Source of the DNA: Poriferisulfidus sp963668445
GTDB taxonomy: Bacteria > Pseudomonadota > Gammaproteobacteria > Poriferisulfidales > Poriferisulfidaceae
Length of the DNA: 64,000 nucleotides
Assembly: GCA_963668445.1 (NCBI GenBank)
Contig: OY764335.1
Location: 1,488,001 to 1,552,000, forward strand
Reading direction: 5' to 3'
Made by a program: the position numbers and the translations under genes. The notes under the pieces were generated by a model that was not told where the DNA came from, did no database searches, and saw only the letters and a list, made by a program, of their open reading frames with translations. Shown here piece by piece: positions 51,228 to 58,291 of this stretch. Numbering within the stretch: the stretch's first letter is position 1; the number at the start of each line of letters is the position of its first letter.

Positions 51228-51536
51228 CTATCGGAGGAACGGCTCGGGCCCGACTTTGCCCTGCTGCGACACCATCTGCTCGTAGCCTGAGTGGCCTTGG
51301 CGCTCCGCCTTCTTCGCCAGCTTCACCGCCGCGTCGAACTCGCCGGCCTTGGCGAGTTCCTCGGCCTGCTTCAGGAATTTGGCAATGTCGCGCCATTCGC
51401 CGCTGACCGAAGCCGCCTTCTGCTGCGCCTCCACCGCTGCGGCATACGCCGCATCGAACTTCGCCTGGTTCGCTGCCTGCGCCAAGCCTGCGGCCAAGCA
51501 CCCGCCCAGCAAGACCATCCAGACCTTCGTCTTCAT
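51228..51536 (-). CDS. soxK: SoxK-like SoxAX-binding protein
   Basis: This 102-residue protein has a signal peptide (VWMVLLGGCLAAGLAQA) and a helical body. The stretch SGEWRDIAKFLKQAEELAKA is followed by FDAAVKLAKKAERQGHSGYEQM. It fits the small SoxAX-binding protein (SAXB/SoxK) found in the soxXAK clusters of some green and purple sulfur bacteria, where it stabilises SoxAX. It lies between soxA and soxB in a tight run. Identification rests on this pattern and position. Confidence 0.78.
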   Translation of the reverse strand: MKTKVWMVLLGGCLAAGLAQAANQAKFDAAYAAAVEAQQKAASVSGEWRDIAKFLKQAEELAKAGEFDAAVKLAKKAERQGHSGYEQMVSQQGKVGPEPFLR

Positions 51537-51543
51537 GCCTAGC

Positions 51544-52386
51544 TCACTTTCTGGCCGCCGGCCCGTTCAGCGGCAGGCCGTTGCTCAGGTAGGTGTGGAA
51601 GTATTCCAGATTCCGGTATTCCTCGCCCTGCGCTTTGAACGGCTTGGCGCGCACCTGCTTGTTGCAGCCGGAATAACGGCGGTGCAGGGTGCCGATCGCG
51701 CCCCATTTGGAACGGTACACGGGCCAGCCGGTCGTCTGCCCGAGTGCCGGGCTCATGGATTCGGTGCGCAGCTTGCGCCCGGCCATGCCCATGTGGCAGT
51801 GGGCGCATGCGAAGTTGAGTTGGCCGCGGCGCGTGTAGTAGAAGTCGCGGCCCTTCTTATAGGCTTCCAGCGCTCTCGGGTCGTCCTCGGGAACCTTCAC
51901 GTCGATGGTGTTGCCGCGCGATTCGTAGGCCATGTACGCCAGCAGGTCCACGATGGCGCCCTTCTTGTACTTCAATGGCTTCTCGCCGTGCGCCTCGCGG
52001 CACTGGTTGATGGCCAGCGCCAGCGTCACCACTTGGCCCTGCTCCTTATCCCAACGCGGATAATGGTGCTGCACGCCGGGCTCGCCGAAGCAATCCGCAT
52101 ACGTCGTGCCGTTCGCGAACGGCACCTCCCACATCTCTTCGCCTTTGGCAACGGCCACTTCGTAAGGCGGGAACTCCTCGATCAATTCCCAGTTCGCCCG
52201 CCATGCGGGATCCAAGGCGTACGACCCGTTGGCGTACTCTTCCCACGGCAGCGACGGGAATTTATTCTTGAAGAAGGATTGGAAAGCTTCCAAGTCGGCC
52301 TTCGGGTCGACTTCCGCAGCCACGCCAGCGGCGGCGACCGCAACCAGGCTTCCGGCCAGCAGCACGGCGAAGCGGTGCGGCTTCAC
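51544..52386 (-). CDS. soxA: L-cysteine S-thiosulfotransferase heme subunit SoxA (monoheme type)
   Basis: With SoxX this periplasmic cytochrome attaches thiosulfate to the SoxY cysteine. The 280-residue protein has a signal peptide (RFAVLLAGSLVAVAAAGVAA) and a single heme motif, FACAHCHMG. The site of the N-terminal heme in diheme SoxA is replaced by two cysteines (TYADCFG and AINQCREAHG), probably a disulfide. The active-site cysteine ligand lies in YSGCNKQVRAKPF. The GTG start overlaps the soxZ stop (GTGA). Confidence 0.95.
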   Translation of the reverse strand: MKPHRFAVLLAGSLVAVAAAGVAAEVDPKADLEAFQSFFKNKFPSLPWEEYANGSYALDPAWRANWELIEEFPPYEVAVAKGEEMWEVPFANGTTYADCFGEPGVQHHYPRWDKEQGQVVTLALAINQCREAHGEKPLKYKKGAIVDLLAYMAYESRGNTIDVKVPEDDPRALEAYKKGRDFYYTRRGQLNFACAHCHMGMAGRKLRTESMSPALGQTTGWPVYRSKWGAIGTLHRRYSGCNKQVRAKPFKAQGEEYRNLEYFHTYLSNGLPLNGPAARK

Positions 52387-52691
52387 TTCACGGTGACCTC
52401 AATGGAATCGGTATGGCCGTTGTTGTCGGCCCAGGACAGCTGCAGCGTATCGCCCTTGGCGCCTTTGTACTTGAACGACAAGTACGGGTTCTTGGCCACG
52501 CCGGTGCCCCAGTTCGCGGTGAACACGGTCCGGTCGCCGACCGTCGCCACGACCTCCTTGATGAAATGGGCCGGGATGACGTTCCCGTCGCCGTCCTTGC
52601 GCAGGCCAGTCTCCATGGGATGCGTGATGAGCGATTTGACGGTGACCACGCCGTCCTTTTCCTTGGCCCGCACGCGCATGCTGTCGGACAT
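52383..52691 (-). CDS. soxZ: Sulfur-carrier complex subunit SoxZ
   Basis: This 102-residue partner of SoxY forms the substrate-carrier heterodimer in the periplasm. It has the immunoglobulin-like SoxZ pattern: MRVRAKEKDGVVTVKSLITH, PMETGLRKDGDGNVIPAHFI, then FTANWGTGVAKNPYLSFKY. It lacks its own signal and is presumably co-exported with the Tat-type SoxY. The ATG at 52691 has GAGGAGG upstream; longer frames start inside soxY. Confidence 0.95.
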   Translation of the reverse strand: MSDSMRVRAKEKDGVVTVKSLITHPMETGLRKDGDGNVIPAHFIKEVVATVGDRTVFTANWGTGVAKNPYLSFKYKGAKGDTLQLSWADNNGHTDSIEVTVK

Positions 52692-52710
52692 GATGTTCCT
52701 CCTCTCGGGA

Positions 52711-53148
52711 TCAGCCGCCGCAGCCGCCGATCGTGACTTTGACTTCGCGCTTGTTCGCGTAGGTTTTGCCGCCAGCTTCCACCAGCACCAGGACATCCGA
52801 TGTCTTGAGCATCTTCACGCGGGTCGCGACGTACGGAACGGCATCCGCGGTCAATTCGTAAATGGATGTCAAGGGCAGGGGATTCTTGTCGACGACGATG
52901 CTGATCTTGGAGACCTGCTCCAAATCGGCCGACACGGAAATCGGGACGACCGCCCCATTCTCCGCGATTTCCGGCGCCTTGATATGGATGGCGTCGCTAT
53001 GCTCCGGTTTGCCGGATGCCAGTTGCGACACCACGCTTGCAGGCTCTTCGGCTTCGAACGCGCCTTGCGGCCACGCCGCCCAAGCCCGGCCTGCGGCCAG
53101 CCATGCGGCAAGCACCGCGCCCGCTTCCATGAAATGCCTTCGGTTCAT
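52711..53148 (-). CDS. soxY: Sulfur-carrier protein SoxY
   Basis: This 145-residue periplasmic protein carries sulfur intermediates on the cysteine of its C-terminal swinging arm, here VTIGGCGG, the exact SoxY signature. A twin-arginine signal (NRRHFMEAGAVLAAWLAAGR) precedes the mature domain. With SoxZ it is processed in turn by SoxAX and SoxB. Since soxCD is absent, the remaining sulfane is probably passed to sulfur globules and then to Dsr. Confidence 0.96.
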   Translation of the reverse strand: MNRRHFMEAGAVLAAWLAAGRAWAAWPQGAFEAEEPASVVSQLASGKPEHSDAIHIKAPEIAENGAVVPISVSADLEQVSKISIVVDKNPLPLTSIYELTADAVPYVATRVKMLKTSDVLVLVEAGGKTYANKREVKVTIGGCGG

Positions 53149-53167
53149 CGCGCCTCCGTTCGCCGCA

Positions 53168-53524
53168 TCATAGAGTATAAAGAAACTCGACCACCTTGTC
53201 GATTTCGCCTTCCGTGAGAATCCCGTGCTTGCCGAACGGCGGCATCATGGCATGCGGGCGGAACTTGGTCTGATCCCAGACATGCTCCCGAAGCACCGCC
53301 CGGTCCGGGAAGCGCACCTTCATCGCCACCAGCGCCGGCGCGACGCTGCCCGGGCCTTGGCCGCCGGGAATCACATGGCAGGACAGGCAGTTGCCCCTCT
53401 TCGTGTCGAACGCGATCTCGCGGCCCTCTTCGACCGCCGCCACATCGGCCGCATGCGCCTGCGGCGCCAGCCACGCGCCCGCCAGCGCGAGCAGCAGGCC
53501 CATCCGCTTCGTATGCCTCCACAT
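53168..53524 (-). CDS. soxX: Cytochrome c subunit SoxX
   Basis: This 118-residue monoheme cytochrome, with heme motif GNCLSCHVIPGGQGPG, has a signal peptide (RMGLLLALAGAWLAPQAHAA). The distal methionine probably lies in FRPHAMMPPFGKHGILTEGE. It forms the SoxAX complex. It is the first gene of the sox operon and follows the deleted ATPase gene; a TAAAAT (minus strand, 53537-53532) lies just before it. Confidence 0.95.
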   Translation of the reverse strand: MWRHTKRMGLLLALAGAWLAPQAHAADVAAVEEGREIAFDTKRGNCLSCHVIPGGQGPGSVAPALVAMKVRFPDRAVLREHVWDQTKFRPHAMMPPFGKHGILTEGEIDKVVEFLYTL

Positions 53525-53566
53525 GCGGGCAATTTTACATCATGCTTCACGCATGGTGCGCCTCAT

Positions 53567-53996
53567 TTACATCCCCCAGACTTCAATCGCCACGCCCTCA
53601 AACGCTTCGTTGCGGCGGAAGATCTTGTCCTTCCACTTCTTCCCTTCGGCTCGGTCGAACACCACCAGATGGCCCGACTCCGCGCCACACCGATCCATGT
53701 ACGCCGCCGTCTGCTCCAAGCCCTCGGCAATCGTCCGCTCCAGACCCTTGCGCAGCAACTTGCACTCAATCACATGCTTCCTCATCCGCTCCCCCTGCGG
53801 CCACACGACCAGCAGGTCGACGCGCCGCTGCCCCAGCCCGTACTCCCGCTCGACCCGGCCGCCGCTATTGACGATGCGCTGCAAAAACGCCTGCAACAGC
53901 TGCTGCCGCGCCGCCTCCTCGTAATCGAAGCGCCGTAGCCAGTGCTCCGAAATGGTCCTCAGAAACGACCGGGCCGGAGGTGTTGAAGAAGCGCAT
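53567..53996 (-). pseudogene. Internally deleted AAA-ATPase / PD-(D/E)XK nuclease-like protein gene
   Basis: The N-terminal end reads MRFFNTSGPVVSEDHF, the start of a widespread family of roughly 450-550-residue ATP-binding proteins. In a different frame, from about 53950 to 53567, the sequence reads SEHWLRRFDYEEAARQQLLQ and on to RVEREYGLGQRRVDLLVVWP, VIECKLLRKGLERTI and YMDRCGAESGHLVVFDR. That is the nuclease-like C-terminus of the same family. The whole Walker A ATPase region is missing and the frames do not match at the junction, so the gene is a deletion remnant. The family is often found in defence or mobile contexts. Confidence 0.72.
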
Positions 53997-54139
53997 GGGT
54001 TCGGGACAGACTTGCAAGGATTATCGTATCACGCCGGAAGGTTCGGCAATCCGGGCGAACCCCCGAAATCAAACCCGCCCCGGATTCAAATTGCAAGCGC
54101 AGCAAATATAACGGGAGATGGCTCGCGGCACCGCTTTTT

Positions 54140-54168
54140 TTGCAAAACTCCCCTGTTGCTGATAGACT
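54140..54168 (+). promoter_or_regulatory. Promoter of the tRNA-Val/tRNA-Arg pair
   Basis: TTGCAA (54140-54145) and TAGACT (54163-54168) are spaced by 17 nt, ending 10 nt before the tRNA-Val gene. The -10 also has an upstream TG. Confidence 0.55.
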
Positions 54169-54178
54169 AGCCGTCGAT

Positions 54179-54253
54179 GGGCGATTAGCTCAGCGGGAGA
54201 GCGCTGCCTTCACACGGCAGAAGTCGCTGGTTCGATCCCAGCATCGCCCACCA
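54179..54253 (+). tRNA. tRNA-Val (anticodon CAC)
   Basis: The cloverleaf is complete. The acceptor stem is GGGCGAT with ATCGCCC, the D arm GCTC...GAGC, and the anticodon stem CTGCC/GGCAG with loop TTCACAC giving CAC. The T arm is GCTGG-TTCGATC-CCAGC. ACCA is encoded at the 3' end. It reads GUG valine codons, which are common in this GC-rich DNA. Confidence 0.95.
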
Positions 54254-54275
54254 CGGCCCCGTCGACGCTCCTTGC

Positions 54276-54351
54276 GCCCCCATCGGTTAAAAGGATAAAC
54301 CACGGGATTCCTAATCCCGGACTGGTGGTTCGATTCCACCTGGGGGCGCCA
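54276..54351 (+). tRNA. tRNA-Arg (anticodon CCT)
   Basis: The acceptor stem GCCCCCA pairs with TGGGGGC. The D arm is GGTT...AACC, the anticodon stem CGGGA/TCCCG with loop TTCCTAA (anticodon CCT, reading AGG), and the T arm GGTGG-TTCGATT-CCACC. GCCA closes the 3' end. It lies 22 nt after tRNA-Val and ends 3 nt before the stop of the convergent acetolactate synthase-like gene. Confidence 0.94.
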
Positions 54352-54354
54352 CCC

Positions 54355-56007
54355 TCAGATCGGGCAGACGATCTCTCCCATGTGCTGCACCAGCTTCATG
54401 TTTTCCTCGTAGTCGATCGGCACCACCACCAGCGACGGCCCGGATTCGTTGAAGGCCGCCTCCAGCGTCGGCTTCAGTGCGCGGCTGTCCGACACCGCAT
54501 GCCCGCTCCATCCGAACGAAGCGGCCAGTTGCATCCAGTCGGGATTGCCGAACTCGAGCGCGGTGTGGTGGTGGAACTGCTGCTCCTGCTTCCATGTGAT
54601 CAGGCCGTAGCCGCCGTCCTCCCACACCATCGCCACGAACGACACGCCCAGCCGGCGGGCGGTTTCCATCTCCTGCACGTTCATCATGAAGCCGCCGTCG
54701 CCGCAGATCGCCAGAATCCGGCGCGTCGGATGCACCAAGCTGGCGGCGATCGCGCCCGGCAGCGCGAAGCCCATCGAGCAGAAGCCGTTCGGAATCAGGC
54801 AGGTGTTCGGCTCGTGGCAGTGGTAGTGTCGGGCGATCCACATCTTGTGCGCCCCAACATCGGAGAGAAGGATATCCTCCGGACCCATCACTTCACGCGT
54901 ATCCCACAGCACCTTTTGCGGCCGCAGCTTGCCTTGCGCCTCGTCGTCCTTATACTGCGCGAACTCCCGCTGCATGCCCTCGCGCACCTCGCGGCTCTGC
55001 ACCCGATCCCAAGACACGTCGCGATGCGCGCCCGCCCGTTCGTTGAGCATCGCCAGCGTCTGCGCCAAGTCGCCGACCAGTTCCACTTCCGGATGGTAGT
55101 GCTCGTCGATTTCCGCGGGCGTGAAGTCCGCGTGGATGAGCTTCTTGCTGCAGTCGGGATTCCACAGGTACGGATGGTATTCCACCATGTCGTAGCCCAG
55201 CGCCAGCACCAGATCCGCCGCATCGATGGCGCAGGCCACCAAGTCCTTGAGGCCCAGCCCGATCGTGAACAGGCAGTAGTCTTCGTCCATGTCGACGCAG
55301 CCTTTCGCCATGAACGTGCTAATGACCGGAATGCCGGTCTGTTCGCAGAACATGCGCAGCTGCTGGCTGGCGCGGGTGCGGATGCAACCGTTGCCCGCCA
55401 AAATCACCGGGCGGTACGCCTGCAGCAGCATGGCGAACGCCTCGTCCACCTGCTCGGCGGCCGGCACCGGGCGGCGGAAGCGGATCGGCGAAATCGGCTC
55501 CGCCTCGGTCTCGCGCTTGGCGATGTCTTCCGGAAGTTCCAGATGCACGGCGCCGGGCTTTTCGCTGCGCGCGATGCGGGTCGCCTTGCGCACGATCTCC
55601 GGAAGGCTGTCCGGCTGGATGATGCTGGTGGACCATTTCGTCACGGACCGGAACATGCTGACCGCATCCATGATCTGGTGCGATTCCTTGTGCTGGCGGG
55701 CCGTGGAGCCCTGCCCGGTGATCACCAAAAGCGGCGAGCGGTCCATGTTGGCGTTCGCCACGCCGGTCATCAGGTTGGTCGCGCCGGGGCCCAGCGTGCC
55801 CAAGCAGCCGGCCGGCTGCCCCGTCAGCCTCCCGTACGCCTCGGCCATGAAGGCCGCGCCCTGCTCGTGGCGGGTCAGCACGAACCGAATCTTCTCGGAC
55901 TTCTCGAGTGAGATGACGAAATCGGCGTTCTCCTCGCCCGGCACGCCGAACACGTATTCGATGCCCTCTTCCTCGAGGCACCGTACGAACAGGTCTGAAA
56001 CTTTCAT
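54355..56007 (-). CDS. Thiamine-diphosphate enzyme, acetolactate synthase-like (AlsS type)
   Basis: This 550-residue protein is a three-domain ThDP enzyme. The catalytic glutamate region is FVLTRHEQGAAFMAEAYGRL, the FAD/domain-linking region includes PVILAGNGCIR, and the ThDP/Mg motif begins ICGDGGFMMNVQEMETA. It most resembles acetolactate synthases of the catabolic AlsS type, which condense two pyruvates to acetolactate without a regulatory subunit. No ilvN-like gene is adjacent, in line with that. Other ThDP enzymes such as sulfoacetaldehyde acetyltransferase or glyoxylate carboligase are possible. It is the last gene of the carbonic anhydrase-methyltransferase unit. Confidence 0.75.
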   Translation of the reverse strand: MKVSDLFVRCLEEEGIEYVFGVPGEENADFVISLEKSEKIRFVLTRHEQGAAFMAEAYGRLTGQPAGCLGTLGPGATNLMTGVANANMDRSPLLVITGQGSTARQHKESHQIMDAVSMFRSVTKWSTSIIQPDSLPEIVRKATRIARSEKPGAVHLELPEDIAKRETEAEPISPIRFRRPVPAAEQVDEAFAMLLQAYRPVILAGNGCIRTRASQQLRMFCEQTGIPVISTFMAKGCVDMDEDYCLFTIGLGLKDLVACAIDAADLVLALGYDMVEYHPYLWNPDCSKKLIHADFTPAEIDEHYHPEVELVGDLAQTLAMLNERAGAHRDVSWDRVQSREVREGMQREFAQYKDDEAQGKLRPQKVLWDTREVMGPEDILLSDVGAHKMWIARHYHCHEPNTCLIPNGFCSMGFALPGAIAASLVHPTRRILAICGDGGFMMNVQEMETARRLGVSFVAMVWEDGGYGLITWKQEQQFHHHTALEFGNPDWMQLAASFGWSGHAVSDSRALKPTLEAAFNESGPSLVVVPIDYEENMKLVQHMGEIVCPI

Positions 56008-56044
56008 CGGAACCGCCCATCACGCACGCTTGGCGTATTCTATA

Positions 56045-56704
56045 TCAGGGCTTGCGGATGAGCGTCAGACCGTCGCTGATCGGCACTAGGCTGACCTGCA
56101 CCCGGGCATCGCCGGCCAGTTTTCGGTTGAACTCCCGGATCGCAACCGTCTCCGGATCCTGTTCGGCCGGGTCGGCCACCCGCCCCGACCACAGCGTATT
56201 GTCCACGGCGATCAGGCCTCCCGGGCGCACCAGTTCCAGCAGCTGCTCGTAGTACGCCTGATAGTTCTCCTTGTCCGCATCAAGGAACGCGAAATCGAAG
56301 CGGCCGTCCTCCGACTGGCGCAATTGCGCCAACGTCTCAAGAGCCGGCGCCAGACGCACGTCGATGCGCTCGGCCACGCCCGCCTGCTCCCAGAACGGAC
56401 GCCCGACCGCAGTCCATTCCTCGCTGATGTCGCAGCACACGACGCGCCCGCGCGGCCCGGCCGCCTGCGCCAGGCACAAGGCGCTGTAGCCGGTATAGGT
56501 GCCGATCTCGAGGATGCGCTGCGCATTCATCATGCGTGCCAGCAACTGCAGGAACTGCCCCTGCTCGGGGCTGATCTGCATGTAATGCTCCGGCAGGGAA
56601 GCGGTCCGTTCGCGCAAGGCGCTCAAGGCCGGGCTTTCCCGGACCGAGACCTCGCGCACATACTGCTGCAGGGCCGCATCCAGCCCCAGCGTCTGCGTGC
56701 TCAC
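56045..56704 (-). CDS. Class I SAM-dependent O-methyltransferase (caffeoyl-CoA type)
   Basis: This 219-residue protein shows the class I methyltransferase SAM motif ILEIGTYTGYSALCLAQA, an acidic loop GRVVCCDISEEW, and the cation-dependent O-methyltransferase motif FDFAFLDADKENYQAYYEQL. LVRPGGLIAVDNTLWSGRV follows. Bacterial members methylate catechol-like small molecules; the substrate here is unknown. The GTG start overlaps the carbonic anhydrase stop by 4 nt. It is followed after 37 nt by the acetolactate synthase-like gene. Confidence 0.87.
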   Translation of the reverse strand: MSTQTLGLDAALQQYVREVSVRESPALSALRERTASLPEHYMQISPEQGQFLQLLARMMNAQRILEIGTYTGYSALCLAQAAGPRGRVVCCDISEEWTAVGRPFWEQAGVAERIDVRLAPALETLAQLRQSEDGRFDFAFLDADKENYQAYYEQLLELVRPGGLIAVDNTLWSGRVADPAEQDPETVAIREFNRKLAGDARVQVSLVPISDGLTLIRKP

Positions 56705-57384
56705 GAATCGCGGCGTTGGATTTCGCCGACGATGCGCGCGCCCAGCTCCTGCACCGGGCGGGCGTTGCGGCCCGCTTCCTGCTCCAGCCAGACCCGGTGC
56801 TCCTCGGCCATCCCCATGACGTCTCGCGCCAACACCCAGCGCACGCCTTCCGAACACGGCGGCGCCGTGAGAGAACCCTGATAGCCGAAATAGCCGTCGG
56901 AGGGAGGCAGCAATTCAGCGGGCTGGAACTCGAACGTCGCACCCGGCAGCGCTGTTCGGATCTGCCCCCACACATGCTCCGGCAACGCCTGGTCCGCCAC
57001 ATCGGCCAAAGGCACGCCGATGACGGCGATGCCGCCCTGCTCGCTGACGTGCACCAGATGCATTTCGCCGGACAGGTCGCGCCCCGGCCATTGATGTTCG
57101 CCGGGCGTATGGAAGTGGAACTGGCGCAGATTGAATGCCTGCCCGTCCAGCACGATATGCGAGCCGGGCCCGACATCGATCTGCACCGCATGCTTCTTCT
57201 TGCTGCGTTGCGCCGCGACCGGCCGGTAGTTCGTCTCGAACTGGCGGACTTCTCCTGCGGTCTGCGCGGGCAGCGTGATCGGCGATTGCTCCGCGCCTTC
57301 CGCGCAGATGCGCCAGTCCGGATGCAGGCGGCCCCAATGCGCGGGGCCTTCGTCGTCGTGGTAGCCCCAGCAAGGATGGCTCAT
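56701..57384 (-). CDS. Alpha-class carbonic anhydrase without a signal peptide
   Basis: This 227-residue protein is an alpha carbonic anhydrase interconverting CO2 and bicarbonate. It has the entry motif GYHDDEGPAHWG, the zinc ligands in LRQFHFHTPGEH and MHLVHV, and the C-terminal YQGSLTAPPCSEGVRWVL. Bacterial alpha enzymes are normally exported, but the start at 57384 gives no signal sequence. The frame upstream of it contains no hydrophobic stretch either. It may therefore be cytoplasmic, or the start may be misread. In an autotrophic sulfur oxidiser it could support carbon supply. Confidence 0.88.
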   Translation of the reverse strand: MSHPCWGYHDDEGPAHWGRLHPDWRICAEGAEQSPITLPAQTAGEVRQFETNYRPVAAQRSKKKHAVQIDVGPGSHIVLDGQAFNLRQFHFHTPGEHQWPGRDLSGEMHLVHVSEQGGIAVIGVPLADVADQALPEHVWGQIRTALPGATFEFQPAELLPPSDGYFGYQGSLTAPPCSEGVRWVLARDVMGMAEEHRVWLEQEAGRNARPVQELGARIVGEIQRRDS

Positions 57385-57487
57385 GGCGGAACTAGGTCGG
57401 GATGCTCGTATGCGCCCGGCCGCCGCGTGCAACGCCCGCGGCCATGGGCATCGCCATTGTATACTGTTTGGGGCTTGTGGGAATACG

Positions 57488-57516
57488 TCAACATGCATGG
57501 CGGCGCAAAGTATAAT
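57488..57516 (+). promoter_or_regulatory. Promoter of the rpe-trp unit
   Basis: TCAACA (57488-57493) and a consensus TATAAT (57511-57516) are spaced by 17 nt, 38 nt before the rpe start. This is the best sigma-70-like pair in the divergent gap. Confidence 0.6.
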
Positions 57517-57554
57517 TCCTGTCCGCCGCCCGACGCGACCGCCGCCTGCAACCG

Positions 57555-58226
57555 ATGCCTCTGCCCGATTACATCGCCCCTTCCATCCTGTCCGCGGATT
57601 TCGCCCGGCTGGGCGCGGAAGTGGATGACGTCCTGCAAGCGGGCGCCGACATGATCCATTTCGACGTGATGGACTACCACTACGTCCCCAACCTCACCAT
57701 CGGCCCGATGGTGTGCAAGGCCTTGCGCGCGCATGGCGTCACCGCGCCGATCGATGTCCATCTCATGACCACGCCGGTCGACGGGCTGATCGCCGACTTC
57801 GCCGAAGCCGGCGCCACATGCATCACGTTCCATCCGGAAGCCACCCGGCATGTGGACCGCAGTTTGCAGTTGGTTCGCGACTTGGGCTGCCAGAACGGCC
57901 TCGTCCTCAACCCGGCCACGCCCCTCGGCGTGCTGGATCATGTGCTGGGCAAGCTCGACATGGTGCTTTTGATGTCCGTCAACCCCGGCTTCGGCGGCCA
58001 GTCGTTCATTCCCCAGACGCTGGAGAAGATCCGGCAGGTTCGAGCGCGGCTGGACGGCATCGACCAGCCGGTTCGGCTGGAGGTGGACGGCGGCATCAAG
58101 GTCGGCAACATCAAAGCCGTCAAGCAGGCAGGCGCCGACACTTTCGTCTGCGGCTCGGCCGTCTTCGGCAGCGACGACTACGCCGCCACGCTGGCAGCCA
58201 TGCGCGCCGAACTCGCGCAGGCCTGA
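57555..58226 (+). CDS. rpe: Ribulose-phosphate 3-epimerase Rpe
   Basis: This 223-residue TIM-barrel enzyme interconverts ribulose-5-phosphate and xylulose-5-phosphate in the pentose phosphate and Calvin cycles. The motifs IAPSILSADFARLG, HFDVMDYHYVPNLTIGP, LMSVNPGFGGQSF and LEVDGGIKVGNI are present. Residue 41 is Tyr where E. coli Rpe has Asn (DVMDNHYVPN). It starts the run leading into trpE, an order shared by many gammaproteobacteria. Confidence 0.95.
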   Translation: MPLPDYIAPSILSADFARLGAEVDDVLQAGADMIHFDVMDYHYVPNLTIGPMVCKALRAHGVTAPIDVHLMTTPVDGLIADFAEAGATCITFHPEATRHVDRSLQLVRDLGCQNGLVLNPATPLGVLDHVLGKLDMVLLMSVNPGFGGQSFIPQTLEKIRQVRARLDGIDQPVRLEVDGGIKVGNIKAVKQAGADTFVCGSAVFGSDDYAATLAAMRAELAQA

Positions 58227-58291
58227 GGCCGCTGCCGCGGGCATTCGCGGCGGCTTCGTTAAAATGTCGGCTTTGGACTGCGGATTCCGCT

